This document shows, one piece after another, positions 32,783 to 41,969 of a stretch of 64,000 nt of DNA (positions are counted from its first letter, which is position 1; each line of letters opens with the position of its first letter). Made by a program: the position numbers and the translations under genes. Origin of the DNA: Klebsiella sp. RHBSTW-00484 (GTDB lineage Bacteria > Pseudomonadota > Gammaproteobacteria > Enterobacterales > Enterobacteriaceae); NCBI RefSeq assembly GCF_013705725.1, contig NZ_CP055481.1, positions 5,580,001 through 5,644,000 of the forward strand, in the 5' to 3' direction. Under the pieces are notes generated by a model. The model had not been told where the DNA came from. It ran no database searches and saw only the letters and a list, made by a program, of their open reading frames with translations.

Positions 32783-34123
32783 TTAATTTAACAACGTTCC
32801 GTCTGATGACCCCGCGCTGGCAGTCTGCGCCGCAGTCCCGCGCGGCGCTGATTGCAGCGGATGCTGCATAAAGTAGTTACGCAGACCGTTATAAATCGCC
32901 TCGGCGACCTGCTGCTGAAAAGCATCACTACCCAGCAATCTCTCTTCGCCGGTATTGCTGATAAACCCGGTTTCGACAAGGATTGACGGGATATCCGGCG
33001 AGCGCAGAACGCCCAGGCTGGCATGCTCAGGCCGACGTTTATGCAAGTCGCCGATTCGCTGTAGCTGGCTCAACACATTAGTCGCCACATCATACCCGAC
33101 GCGCTGAGAATGGCCGAACTGTAAATCCAGCACCGCCTGGCTCAGGTAAGGGTCCGACTGACTATTCGCCAGCACATCGCCCGCGCCACCCAGCAACTCA
33201 GACTGCTTCTCATGCTGTTCGAGCCATCCGGCCATTTCACTGTTGGCGCGACGGTTGGAAAGTACCCACACCGAGGCCCCGGTTGCATCACGGTTTGGCG
33301 CAGCGTCAGCATGAATCGATACGAGGAAGTTAGCATTTTGCTTACGCGCTACGTCTGAACGTCCCATAACGGAAATGAAATAATCGCCGTCGCGCGTCAG
33401 TACCGGCTTGAACTGCGGATCGGCATTCAGCAACGTGCGAAGCTTACGGGCGATAGCAATGGTCACATTCTTCTCTTTTGTGCCATTCGGACCAATTGCC
33501 CCCGGGTCCTGACCGCCGTGACCGGCATCAATGGCGATAATCACTTTATCGTCGGTCGATACGGTGCGAGTCGCGGGACGCGTGATGGTACTTGTGCTTG
33601 TGCTAGTCACCGCAGTCAGCCGATCGTTATCGGCTTTAAACGGATTACGCGCCGGTTCGCTTGGACGAGAAGGTTGCACAATGGGTTTCTCAACCTGTTT
33701 CACTACCACCGGCGGCGGCGGAGGTGGTGGTGGAGGCGCATCAGCATTGATGGTAAACACCACGGTATAGTTAGAGCCATTCTGCTGCTTCACCGCACGA
33801 GTTTTCCCATCGGCGGTCAGATCCACCAGCAGACGCAGCGACTGCACGTCCTGCGGCGACCCGGAACGGATGCTTTTCACCAGATTATTGCCGCTAAACT
33901 GCAGCGGTAGCCCCTGGAGCACGCCAGTCTGTTTTATATCCAGCGCCACGGTTCGCTTGCCCTGTGGGCTAAACGAATATTCAGGATCGCCGATAAAACT
34001 AATGGTAATGCGGGCCTGCTGATCTCCATTTGAGACCTGGATGTCGGATAAACTTGCCGCGGTGGCCTGAATGCTAAACAGCATCAGTGCAGCGGCCAGC
34101 CAACTGGTTATGCGATACATCAT
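32783..34123 (-). CDS. amiB: N-acetylmuramoyl-L-alanine amidase AmiB
   Basis: 446 residues. Signal peptide to about ATA at residue 22, then an AMIN domain (about 25-130), a run of nine prolines in the linker, and an Amidase_3 domain starting [20 protein letters not shown]. Zinc ligands are expected at the His of DAGHGG, a Glu in KEKNVTI and the His of SIHADA; the catalytic Glu is in LVETGFISN. It cleaves septal peptidoglycan and is activated by EnvC. The start at 34123 (MMYRITS) follows AAGGACGACGGG; 16 in-frame upstream codons overlap tsaE and are excluded. Confidence 0.97.
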   Translation of the reverse strand: MMYRITSWLAAALMLFSIQATAASLSDIQVSNGDQQARITISFIGDPEYSFSPQGKRTVALDIKQTGVLQGLPLQFSGNNLVKSIRSGSPQDVQSLRLLVDLTADGKTRAVKQQNGSNYTVVFTINADAPPPPPPPPPVVVKQVEKPIVQPSRPSEPARNPFKADNDRLTAVTSTSTSTITRPATRTVSTDDKVIIAIDAGHGGQDPGAIGPNGTKEKNVTIAIARKLRTLLNADPQFKPVLTRDGDYFISVMGRSDVARKQNANFLVSIHADAAPNRDATGASVWVLSNRRANSEMAGWLEQHEKQSELLGGAGDVLANSQSDPYLSQAVLDLQFGHSQRVGYDVATNVLSQLQRIGDLHKRRPEHASLGVLRSPDIPSILVETGFISNTGEERLLGSDAFQQQVAEAIYNGLRNYFMQHPLQSAPRGTAAQTASAGSSDGTLLN

Positions 34124-34139
34124 CCCGTCGTCCTTCAGG

Positions 34140-34601
34140 CTAATTAGCCAAACGCGCCAATAGAGACTCACCCAATGTGGAGACCGCCGCTACGCGTGCC
34201 TCCCGCCCTTGAGCCTGGTATTCAAGGTGAATTTCAACATCCGGGTCAGGCAGTACACCTGTGCCTTGTTGCGGCCATTCCACCAGGCAGATGGCATCAT
34301 CAGTAAAATAATCGCGAATCCCCATAAATTCGAGCTCCTCAGGATCCGCAAGGCGATACAGGTCAAAGTGATAGACCATCAGATTATCGAGACTATAGGG
34401 TTCGACCAGCGTATAGGTTGGGCTTTTGACATTACCACGATGGCCAAGCGCATGAAGAAAGCCGCGGCTAAAGGTGGTTTTACCCGCACCTAAATCACCA
34501 TACAAATAGATAACCGTGGCGCCAGTACACGCCTGCGCTATGCGGTCGCCAAGGTTTAAAGTCGCCTGCTCGTCGGGTAAAGAAATCACTCGGTTAATCA
34601 T
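34140..34601 (-). CDS. tsaE: tRNA threonylcarbamoyladenosine biosynthesis ATPase TsaE
   Basis: 153 residues. Walker [20 protein letters not shown] near residues 35-53 and the [12 protein letters not shown] switch-like segment. It works with TsaB and TsaD to make t6A37 in tRNAs reading ANN codons. Its start overlaps the nnr stop by eight bases and amiB follows after 16 bases. Confidence 0.97.
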   Translation of the reverse strand: MINRVISLPDEQATLNLGDRIAQACTGATVIYLYGDLGAGKTTFSRGFLHALGHRGNVKSPTYTLVEPYSLDNLMVYHFDLYRLADPEELEFMGIRDYFTDDAICLVEWPQQGTGVLPDPDVEIHLEYQAQGREARVAAVSTLGESLLARLAN

Positions 34602-36120
34602 GGTCTACGTCAATCACATCCGGGTTAACAACACGCCTGAGCGTGGAAAAAAGATCGGTCGCCAGCATTCCGCGAGTGCCATTTCTGGCGGCCAGACGAT
34701 CGGCGGCTTCGCCATGAGCAACGCATCCAGCGCAGGCGGCATCATACGGCGTCAGGCGCTGGCCTAACAATGCGGCAATAATACCGGTCAGCACATCGCC
34801 CATTCCACCGCTGGCCATGCCGGCATTACCCGCGTCGATAATGCCCATCTCGCCTGATTCGTTCGCGACTATCGTACCCGCGCCTTTCAGCACTACGACA
34901 CCACCATAACGTTTTACCAGACGTTGTGCAGAATGTAAGCGATCACTTTCAATTTCTGCCACACTCGTGTTCAGCAAACGGGCGGCTTCGCCGGGATGCG
35001 GCGTTAGCACGCGATTGTGACGTTTATCGGGATTGATTGCCAGCAGGTTCAGCGCATCCGCATCCCAGACCATCGGTTTACGAAAGTTCTCCGCCTGACG
35101 CAGCGCTTTTTTACCCCACTCGCTCTGGCCCAGTCCTGGCCCGATTGCCACCACATCGGCCCATTGCAAGCTTTCCTCCAGCGACTGAGCCGTCAACTCG
35201 TGGACCATCAACTCTGGTCTGGCGGTCAGAATGGGGACGATGTTGTCTTTGTAAGTTAACACTCGCACTAACCCCGCCCCCGCACGCAGCGCCGCCTCGC
35301 CGGTCATACGGATGGCCCCCGCAGTACCCGGCTCACCGCCGATAATCACCAGCTTACCGTGATCACCTTTATGTGATGTGGGGCGTCGCGGCGGTAGCCA
35401 GTCGGCGAGTTGCGAGGCATCAAAGCGGCGCAGTACGATAGCCTGACCAGCTAACCAACCCTCCAGACCGAGCGCGTGGTGATGCAAGCGGCCGACGACA
35501 TCGCGGGCCTTACCGGTCAACACCCCGGGTTTAAGTGCGATAAAGGTGATGGTGTGCGCGGCGTTGATAACGGCTCCCGGCGTCGCGCCGGTCTGTGCGT
35601 TTAGCCCGGATGGAATATCCAGCGCCATAACCGGGGCCGGATGTGCGTTCGTATGGTCGATAATCTCCGCGATGTCTCGTCGTGGAGCGCTATGCAACCC
35701 GGTACCCAGCAGGGCATCAATAATTAAAGTGATATTTTCCGGCCAGGGAATGTTAGCTGCATGAATCATACCGCCCGCACTGAGCCACTCTTCGCGCGCG
35801 GCGCTAGCCTCTTCCGGCAACGGTTTCTCGCTCTCTAGCGCCAGCAGCGTTACTTGAATCCCTTGCGCCTGCGCCAGGCGAGCCACCACATAGCCATCAC
35901 CGCCGTTATTACCGTGACCGCAAAGAATCAGCCAGTGCTGACTATCAGGATATTGTGCACGAGCGAGTTGGAAAGCCGCTTCACCCGCGCGACGCATCAA
36001 TTCAAACAGAGTGAGCCCTAAACTATCTGCCGCTTCTTTTTCCGCCCGCCGTAGCGCATCCGCAGGCCAGATGATGTGTGGTATACTGTCAGCGTTTTTC
36101 GTCATCAGATGGTCCATCAT
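34594..36120 (-). CDS. nnr: Bifunctional NAD(P)H-hydrate epimerase/dehydratase Nnr
   Basis: 508 residues. The N-terminal YjeF_N epimerase domain has [17 protein letters not shown]; the C-terminal ADP-dependent dehydratase has [19 protein letters not shown], and [16 protein letters not shown] as the phosphate-binding region. It repairs hydrated NADH and NADPH. The ATG at 36120 corresponds to the E. coli start region and overlaps, head to head, the ATG of queG (36119-36121). Starts at 36117 and 36105 are alternatives. Confidence 0.95.
   Translation of the reverse strand: MMDHLMTKNADSIPHIIWPADALRRAEKEAADSLGLTLFELMRRAGEAAFQLARAQYPDSQHWLILCGHGNNGGDGYVVARLAQAQGIQVTLLALESEKPLPEEASAAREEWLSAGGMIHAANIPWPENITLIIDALLGTGLHSAPRRDIAEIIDHTNAHPAPVMALDIPSGLNAQTGATPGAVINAAHTITFIALKPGVLTGKARDVVGRLHHHALGLEGWLAGQAIVLRRFDASQLADWLPPRRPTSHKGDHGKLVIIGGEPGTAGAIRMTGEAALRAGAGLVRVLTYKDNIVPILTARPELMVHELTAQSLEESLQWADVVAIGPGLGQSEWGKKALRQAENFRKPMVWDADALNLLAINPDKRHNRVLTPHPGEAARLLNTSVAEIESDRLHSAQRLVKRYGGVVVLKGAGTIVANESGEMGIIDAGNAGMASGGMGDVLTGIIAALLGQRLTPYDAACAGCVAHGEAADRLAARNGTRGMLATDLFSTLRRVVNPDVIDVDHD
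36079..36087 (+). promoter_or_regulatory. Probable extended -10 promoter of queG inside nnr
   Basis: TGGTATACT contains TG, one base and TATACT, an extended -10 ending 31 bases before the queG ATG. It lies within the first codons of nnr on the other strand, as the head-to-head gene overlap requires. Confidence 0.5.
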
Positions 36121-37258
36121 GTCACAGCCCCTCGATCTCAATCAGTTAGCGCAACAAATCAAACAATGGGGCAAAGAATTAGGGTTCCAGCAGGTTGGCA
36201 TCACCGATACCGATCTCAGCGCCAGCGAACCTAAACTACAGGCCTGGCTGGATAAACAATACCATGGCGAAATGGAATGGATGGCGCGCCATGGCATGAT
36301 GCGCGCGCGCCCTCATGAACTCCAGCCCGGTACGTTACGCGTGATTAGCGTACGGATGAACTATCTGCCTGCTAACGCCGCTTTCGCCCGCACCCTGAAA
36401 GATCCCTCCCTGGGTTACGTTAGCCGTTATGCCCTCGGACGGGATTATCATAAGCTGTTACGTAACCGCCTGAAAAAACTCGGTGAGATGATTCAGGGAC
36501 AGTGTACTTCGCTCAATTTTAGACCGTTTGTCGATTCCGCGCCGATTCTTGAACGTCCTTTAGCTGAAAAAGCCGGACTTGGCTGGACAGGTAAGCACTC
36601 ACTTATCCTCAGTCGCGACGCCGGATCGTTCTTTTTCCTCGGCGAACTGCTCGTCGACCTCCCTTTACCTGTCGACCACTCCGTCGAAGAAAAGTGCGGT
36701 CGCTGCGTCGCCTGTATGACTATCTGCCCAACCGGTGCGATCGTTGAGCCTTATACCGTGGATGCCCGCCGCTGTATCTCCTACCTAACCATAGAACTGG
36801 AAGGCGCAATCCCGGAAGAGTTTCGTCCACTTATTGGAAACCGCATCTACGGCTGCGATGACTGCCAGCTAATTTGTCCGTGGAATCGCTTCGCACAGCT
36901 AACCGATGAAGAAGACTTCAGCCCGCGTAAAGCGTTGCATGCCCCGGCGTTACTGGAACTATTCACCTGGAGTGAACCTTATTTTTTGAAAGTGACGGAA
37001 GGATCGGCCATTCGGCGTATTGGTCATCTGCGCTGGCTGCGTAATATCGCCGTCGCATTGGGCAATGCCCCCTGGAATGAAGCCAATCTGAAGGCTCTGG
37101 AAAGTCGCCGAGGTGAGTACCCACTTCTCGATGAGCACATTGCTTGGGCGATTGCGCAGCAAATTGAGAAGCGAAATAGCAACGTGGTTGAGGTACAGTT
37201 GCCGAAGAAACTACGGCTGGTCAGGGTAGTTGAGAAAGGGTTACCACGAGATGCCTGA
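36119..37258 (+). CDS. queG: Epoxyqueuosine reductase QueG
   Basis: 379 residues, the E. coli length. A cobalamin-dependent N-terminal domain (GFQQVGITDTDLSASEPKLQ) is followed by two 4Fe-4S clusters: KCGRCVACMTICPTGAI and CDDCQLICPWN. A HEAT-like tail closes the protein. It performs the last step of queuosine synthesis in tRNA. The ATG at 36119 is used; longer in-frame versions lie antisense to nnr and are not conserved. Confidence 0.97.
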   Translation: MSQPLDLNQLAQQIKQWGKELGFQQVGITDTDLSASEPKLQAWLDKQYHGEMEWMARHGMMRARPHELQPGTLRVISVRMNYLPANAAFARTLKDPSLGYVSRYALGRDYHKLLRNRLKKLGEMIQGQCTSLNFRPFVDSAPILERPLAEKAGLGWTGKHSLILSRDAGSFFFLGELLVDLPLPVDHSVEEKCGRCVACMTICPTGAIVEPYTVDARRCISYLTIELEGAIPEEFRPLIGNRIYGCDDCQLICPWNRFAQLTDEEDFSPRKALHAPALLELFTWSEPYFLKVTEGSAIRRIGHLRWLRNIAVALGNAPWNEANLKALESRRGEYPLLDEHIAWAIAQQIEKRNSNVVEVQLPKKLRLVRVVEKGLPRDA

Positions 37259-37529
37259 TTCATTCACAGGGTGTGAATAAAAATAAAAACACATTGCGTT
37301 TCAACGCGCAGTCGTTCGTCAAGAGATCGAATTAACACTTTGAAATGAAATTTTATTCTTATATTTCAACAAAATAAGAAGATACTATTTATATAGCGAA
37401 GTATTTTTCCGACTAATGGCAAAAGATTAACCTGTGGATAACTCTGTTCACAGTATTTTCCTGAGTACAACGAAAATCATCCCCGGCGCGATTTTGCGCT
37501 GTGGATAAAATGAGTATCGGAAGAAATTT

Positions 37530-37605
<76 letters not shown>

Positions 37606-37629
37606 TTGGGTGTGGTGACTTTCAAATTT

Positions 37630-37705
<76 letters not shown>

Positions 37706-37791
37706 TTAATCTTTGTCTTTCAAGCCGCTTCTGCATTAACTGCCTTGCCGCAACTCGAAATCCTGTGATTAGGATGGTACTTTTCAAATTT

Positions 37792-37867
<76 letters not shown>

Positions 37868-37929
37868 ATACTTCTGGCCATATTTCTATAGCGTCGTGAT
37901 TTGCATTTCTGCTTCGTCACGGGAGGCGC

Positions 37930-37957
37930 ATTATACGAGAATTCGATTTACCTGCAA
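37930..37957 (-). promoter_or_regulatory. Promoter of the tRNA-Gly operon
   Basis: TTGCAG (37957-37952), a 16-base spacer and a perfect TATAAT (37935-37930) on the minus strand. A GC-rich discriminator (GCGCCTCCC) follows, as in stable-RNA promoters under stringent control. Confidence 0.85.
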
Positions 37958-38153
37958 CCCCCCTGAGAGCAATTTTTTTTGTTTTTGGTTCAAGTGACCA
38001 CTTTATCACCAGACATACTCTTAAATTGCCTAAATAACCATCACACGCGGCAAAATAGCTTTTTCCAGCCCGGCTAAAGGCGCAAAATCGTTCACGTTTA
38101 TGGGCAGACATCGCCCGCTGACGGTCAACAACGATGACAACCAGGGAAATAAA

Positions 38154-38885
38154 ATGAAAAAAGCGCTTACCGTCCTGCTGCTGACTACGCTTGCCGCAGG
38201 AACAGCATCGGCAACAACGCTACATTTTGGGACAACCACGGCCAATGCGCCGTATGAAACCGTCAACAGTAAAAATCAGCCCGCGGGTTTTGATATCGAC
38301 CTTGCTAATGCGCTATGCAAGCAGATGCAAGTCGAATGCAAATTTACCCCCCAAAGCTTCGATACGCTCATCCCGGCGTTGCGATTTAAAAAGTTCGACG
38401 CCGTTATCGCTGGCGTAGAAGTGATTCCGATGAGAGAAAAACAGGTCGCTTTTACTCATCCCTATCGACAAGAGCTCTCTGGCGTCGTGGTGACAGCCAA
38501 AGATGCGGACCACACCTTTGCCGATCTAAAAGATAAAAAGCTCGGCGTCGTGAAAGGTACAATTCACCAGCACTATCTACGGGATAAGCAAAAAGCGGTG
38601 CACGCCGTTCCTTATGAAAGCGACGAAAGCGCCTTAAACGCGCTGAAAGAAGGCGCTATTAGCGGAGTAATCGGCGACCAGGAAACGCTGACTAAATGGC
38701 AGCAGGGTAACCCTGATTACGGCATCATGGATGAACGCGCAACGGATCCCGCCTACTACGGCAAGCAGTTCGCCATTGCAGTGCGCAAAGATGACCCGGA
38801 GCTGCTGAATAACCTCAATGCCGCACTGGACGTCGTCAAAGGGTCGCCAGAATTCCTGGAAATGGAGCAGAAGTGGTTTAAATAG
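38154..38885 (+). CDS. ABC transporter periplasmic amino-acid-binding protein, ArtJ-like
   Basis: 243 residues. Signal peptide to about ASA at residue 20, then an SBP_bac_3 domain with GFDIDLANALCKQMQVEC, FDTLIPALRFKKFDAVIAG and DPAYYGKQFAIAVRKDD. The pattern is very close to the arginine-binding protein ArtJ. No permease or ATPase gene is next to it, so it is likely an extra binding protein working with an Art-type transporter elsewhere. The ATG at 38154 follows CCAGGGAAATAAA. It lies between tRNA-Gly and orn, where E. coli K-12 has no such gene as far as I recall. Confidence 0.88.
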   Translation: MKKALTVLLLTTLAAGTASATTLHFGTTTANAPYETVNSKNQPAGFDIDLANALCKQMQVECKFTPQSFDTLIPALRFKKFDAVIAGVEVIPMREKQVAFTHPYRQELSGVVVTAKDADHTFADLKDKKLGVVKGTIHQHYLRDKQKAVHAVPYESDESALNALKEGAISGVIGDQETLTKWQQGNPDYGIMDERATDPAYYGKQFAIAVRKDDPELLNNLNAALDVVKGSPEFLEMEQKWFK

Positions 38886-38895
38886 CAGAAAGTAT

Positions 38896-38920
38896 TGCCG
38901 GGGCGCTTCTGGCCCCGGCA
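38896..38920 (+). terminator. Terminator-like hairpin after the binding-protein gene
   Basis: TGCCGGGGC (38896-38904) pairs with GCCCCGGCA (38912-38920). The stem is strong, but no T-run follows; the ERIC element starts four bases later. Confidence 0.55.
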
Positions 38921-38924
38921 CAGA

Positions 38925-39189
38925 TATACCCTAAATAATTCGAGTTGCAGGACAAAACGGTTAACCGTTTTGAACAGCGCTTGCGCTGGCCCCGTAAGGG
39001 GCGAGGCCGCAGGCCGAGTAACGCGGCAAGTGAGCGACAAATTCGTCAGGAACGAATTTGAACAACCGGAGGTTGTCTTCGGTCAGGGACATGGATGTCC
39101 CTGATTCATCCCCAGGAGCTTATTTTGGTAAGTGACTGGGGTGAACGAACGAGGCCAACGCACATGCAACTTGAAGTATGACGGGTATA
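38925..39189. repeat. Composite ERIC element with internal hairpin array, 265 bp
   Basis: Ends are those of ERIC (TATACCCTAAATAATTCGAG and TTGAAGTATGACGGGTATA) and the core CCCCAGGAGC...GTGACTGGGGTGAACG is intact. It is 138 bp longer than the 127-bp form. The extra DNA lies in two blocks either side of GCGGCAAGTGAG and folds as seven consecutive small palindromes between 38953 and 39104. The element stops at the base next to the orn stop codon. Confidence 0.9.
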
Positions 39190-39735
39190 TCAGAGCTGAA
39201 TGAAGTGCTCGCGGTAGTAAGCCAGTTCCGCCACCGACTCACGAATATCGTCCATCGCCTGATGGGTCCCTTGCTTCTTAAAGCCGTCAAGAATTTCCGG
39301 CTTCCAGCGACGCGCCAGCTCTTTTAGCGTGCTGACGTCCAGATAACGATAGTGGAAGTAAGCTTCCAGTTCCGGCATATATTTAAATAAAAAGCGACGA
39401 TCCTGGCCGATGCTGTTACCGCAAATCGGTGATTTACCCGCAGGCACCCACTGTTTGAGGAATTCGATAGTCGCCAGCTCCGCTTCACGATCGCCCTCAG
39501 TGCTCGCTTTCACTCGCTCCACCAGCCCGCTACCGGTATGGGTGCGTACGTTCCACTCATCCATCAGCGCCAGCTGCGCATCAGACTGGTGCACTGCGAT
39601 CGTCGGCCCTTCCGCCAGGATGTTCAGGTTCGCGTCGGTCACCAGGGTGGCGATTTCAATGATGCGATCGCGCTCCGGATCCAGTCCCGTCATTTCAAGA
39701 TCGATCCAAATCAGGTTGTTTTCATCTGCACTCAT
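39190..39735 (-). CDS. orn: Oligoribonuclease Orn
   Basis: 181 residues. DEDDh exonuclease: [10 protein letters not shown] (motif I, with D and E), [11 protein letters not shown] (motif II) and [12 protein letters not shown] (motif III, with H and D). It degrades dinucleotides, including pGpG from c-di-GMP. The ATG at 39735 gives the E. coli length and start ([12 protein letters not shown]); the large upstream extension in this frame is antisense to rsgA. Its stop codon directly abuts the ERIC element. Confidence 0.98.
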   Translation of the reverse strand: MSADENNLIWIDLEMTGLDPERDRIIEIATLVTDANLNILAEGPTIAVHQSDAQLALMDEWNVRTHTGSGLVERVKASTEGDREAELATIEFLKQWVPAGKSPICGNSIGQDRRFLFKYMPELEAYFHYRYLDVSTLKELARRWKPEILDGFKKQGTHQAMDDIRESVAELAYYREHFIQL

Positions 39736-39829
39736 GTTATTTTCCACCCTTCTTACGTAACTATATTGATCTAAAATAGCGTGTATCATAGAGGTTTTGC
39801 CCACACAGGGCGACCAGGAGCCAGTTCGA

Positions 39830-40888
39830 TTGAGTAAAAATAAACTCTCCAAAGGCCAAGAGCGCCGCGTGAAGGCCAACCACCAGCGCCGCCTGAAAAC
39901 GACTTCGGAGAAGGCCGATTTTGATGACAATCTGTTCGGCGAGAAATCCGAAGGTATCGTCATTAGCCGCTTTGGTATGCATGCCGATGTCGAATCCGCC
40001 GACGGTAGCGTCCATCGCTGCAATATTCGTCGCACCATCCGTTCGCTGGTCACTGGCGATCGCGTCGTCTGGCGTCCGGGCAAAAGCGCAGCTGCAGGGG
40101 TTAACGTTAAAGGTATCGTTGAAGCGGTGCATGAACGAACCTCAGTGCTGACGCGCCCGGATTTCTACGACGGTGTGAAACCCATCGCCGCCAATATCGA
40201 TCAGATTGTCATTGTTTCAGCAATTTTGCCTGAGCTATCACCGAATATTATCGACCGTTATCTCGTCGCCTGCGAAACGCTGAACGTTGAGCCGCTGATT
40301 GTGCTCAATAAGACCGATCTGCTGGATGAAGACGCCATGGCCTTCGTCAACGAGCAAATGGATGTTTACCGCAAGATAGGTTACCGCGTACTGATGGTCT
40401 CCAGCCGTACTCAGGATGGTCTGAAGCCGCTTGAAGAAGCGCTCACTGACCGAATCAGCATCTTTGCCGGGCAGTCCGGGGTGGGTAAATCCAGTTTACT
40501 GAATGCTCTCCTGGGCCTGCAGGAAGAAATCCTCACTAATGACGTCTCTGACAACTCAGGGCTGGGCCAGCACACCACCACTGCCGCGCGCCTTTACCAC
40601 TTCCCGCACGGCGGCGATGTGATTGACTCCCCGGGCGTACGTGAGTTCGGCCTGTGGCATCTCGACGCGGAACAAATTACCCACGGCTTTGTCGAATTCC
40701 ATGACTATTTAGGCCGCTGCAAATATCGCGACTGCAAACACGATACCGACCCAGGCTGCGCAATTCGCGAAGCAGTGGAGAATGGCGCAATTGCAGAGAG
40801 CCGGTTTGAAAACTATCACCGCATTCTGGAAAGCATGGCGCAGGTACAGGTAAAAACGCGTAAAAGCTTTTCATCAACCGATGACTGA
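39830..40888 (+). CDS. rsgA: Ribosome biogenesis GTPase RsgA
   Basis: 352 residues. Circularly permuted GTPase: NKTD (G4) comes before the P-loop [15 protein letters not shown] and the [10 protein letters not shown] switch. An OB fold precedes, and a zinc-binding segment with [14 protein letters not shown] follows. It matures the 30S decoding centre. The start is TTG at 39830 (reading [13 protein letters not shown]) after CCAGGAG, the same unusual start as in E. coli; longer versions are not conserved. Divergent from orn. Confidence 0.97.
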   Translation: MSKNKLSKGQERRVKANHQRRLKTTSEKADFDDNLFGEKSEGIVISRFGMHADVESADGSVHRCNIRRTIRSLVTGDRVVWRPGKSAAAGVNVKGIVEAVHERTSVLTRPDFYDGVKPIAANIDQIVIVSAILPELSPNIIDRYLVACETLNVEPLIVLNKTDLLDEDAMAFVNEQMDVYRKIGYRVLMVSSRTQDGLKPLEEALTDRISIFAGQSGVGKSSLLNALLGLQEEILTNDVSDNSGLGQHTTTAARLYHFPHGGDVIDSPGVREFGLWHLDAEQITHGFVEFHDYLGRCKYRDCKHDTDPGCAIREAVENGAIAESRFENYHRILESMAQVQVKTRKSFSSTDD

Positions 40889-40982
40889 CATTTAAGCTGA
40901 GCATCGTTAGAATCGCCCCCTTTTTTCAGACCCTCGCTAATACGGGTGGTCAGGAACGACAAATAATGGCCTGGAGGCTACC

Positions 40983-41945
40983 TTGTTAAACGATCTTAAA
41001 CTTTCACTGCAATACATTCTGCCTAAACTGTGGCTCACCCGCCTCGCAGGCTGGGGTGCACGCAAGCGGGCAGGTTGGCTGACAAAACTGGTCATCGATC
41101 TGTTCGTGAAATACTACAAGGTCGATATGAAAGAGGCGCAAAAGTCGGATACCGCCAGCTACCGCACCTTTAACGACTTCTTCGTTCGCCCGCTGCGCGA
41201 TGACGTGCGCCCATTAAACACCGACCCGAGCGTGCTGGTGATGCCTGCTGATGGCGTAATCAGCCAGTTGGGCGCCATTGAAGAAGATAAAATTCTGCAG
41301 GCCAAAGACCACAACTACAGCCTTGAAGCTCTGTTGGCCGGTAACTATCAGATGGCTGCCCTGTTCCGTAACGGGAGCTTTGTCACCACTTATCTTTCAC
41401 CGCGCGACTACCACCGCGTTCACATGCCGTGTAACGGTATTCTGCGCGAGATGATCTATGTGCCAGGCGATCTGTTCTCGGTGAACCATCTGACCGCGCA
41501 AAACGTGCCAAATCTTTTTGCCCGCAACGAGCGCGTCATCTGTCTGTTTGACACTGAGTTTGGCCCAATGGCGCAAATTCTGGTGGGTGCCACTATCGTC
41601 GGCAGTATCGAAACCGTCTGGTCCGGGACCGTGACTCCGCCCCGCGAAGGTATCATCAAACGCTGGACCTGGCCTGCCGGTGACAACGAAGGATCTATCG
41701 CACTGCTTAAAGGCCAGGAGATGGGTCGCTTCAAGCTTGGCTCCACGGTGATTAACCTGTTTGCTCCAGGCCAGGTGAAGCTGGTTGAGCAATTACAAAA
41801 CCTGTCGGTGACCAAAATTGGCCAGCCGCTGGCTATCGCGCCTGAAGCCGTCACTCCCGTTGAGCCTGCACCGCCGTCGGAAGAAGAAGTCCGCGCCGAA
41901 CACGCAGCCAGCCCGCTGGTTAGCGATAAACAAGACGAAGGTTAA
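40983..41945 (+). CDS. psd: Phosphatidylserine decarboxylase proenzyme
   Basis: 320 residues. The autocatalytic cleavage site is KLGST, with S254 becoming the pyruvoyl group between beta and alpha chains. Other conserved pieces are [11 protein letters not shown] (D90) and [11 protein letters not shown] (H144, H147). It makes phosphatidylethanolamine in the inner membrane. The start is TTG at 40983, after GCCTGGAGGCTACC, as in E. coli. mscM follows 24 bases later. Confidence 0.97.
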   Translation: MLNDLKLSLQYILPKLWLTRLAGWGARKRAGWLTKLVIDLFVKYYKVDMKEAQKSDTASYRTFNDFFVRPLRDDVRPLNTDPSVLVMPADGVISQLGAIEEDKILQAKDHNYSLEALLAGNYQMAALFRNGSFVTTYLSPRDYHRVHMPCNGILREMIYVPGDLFSVNHLTAQNVPNLFARNERVICLFDTEFGPMAQILVGATIVGSIETVWSGTVTPPREGIIKRWTWPAGDNEGSIALLKGQEMGRFKLGSTVINLFAPGQVKLVEQLQNLSVTKIGQPLAIAPEAVTPVEPAPPSEEEVRAEHAASPLVSDKQDEG

Positions 41946-41969
41946 TTCCTGAGAGAAAAAGGTTACACC

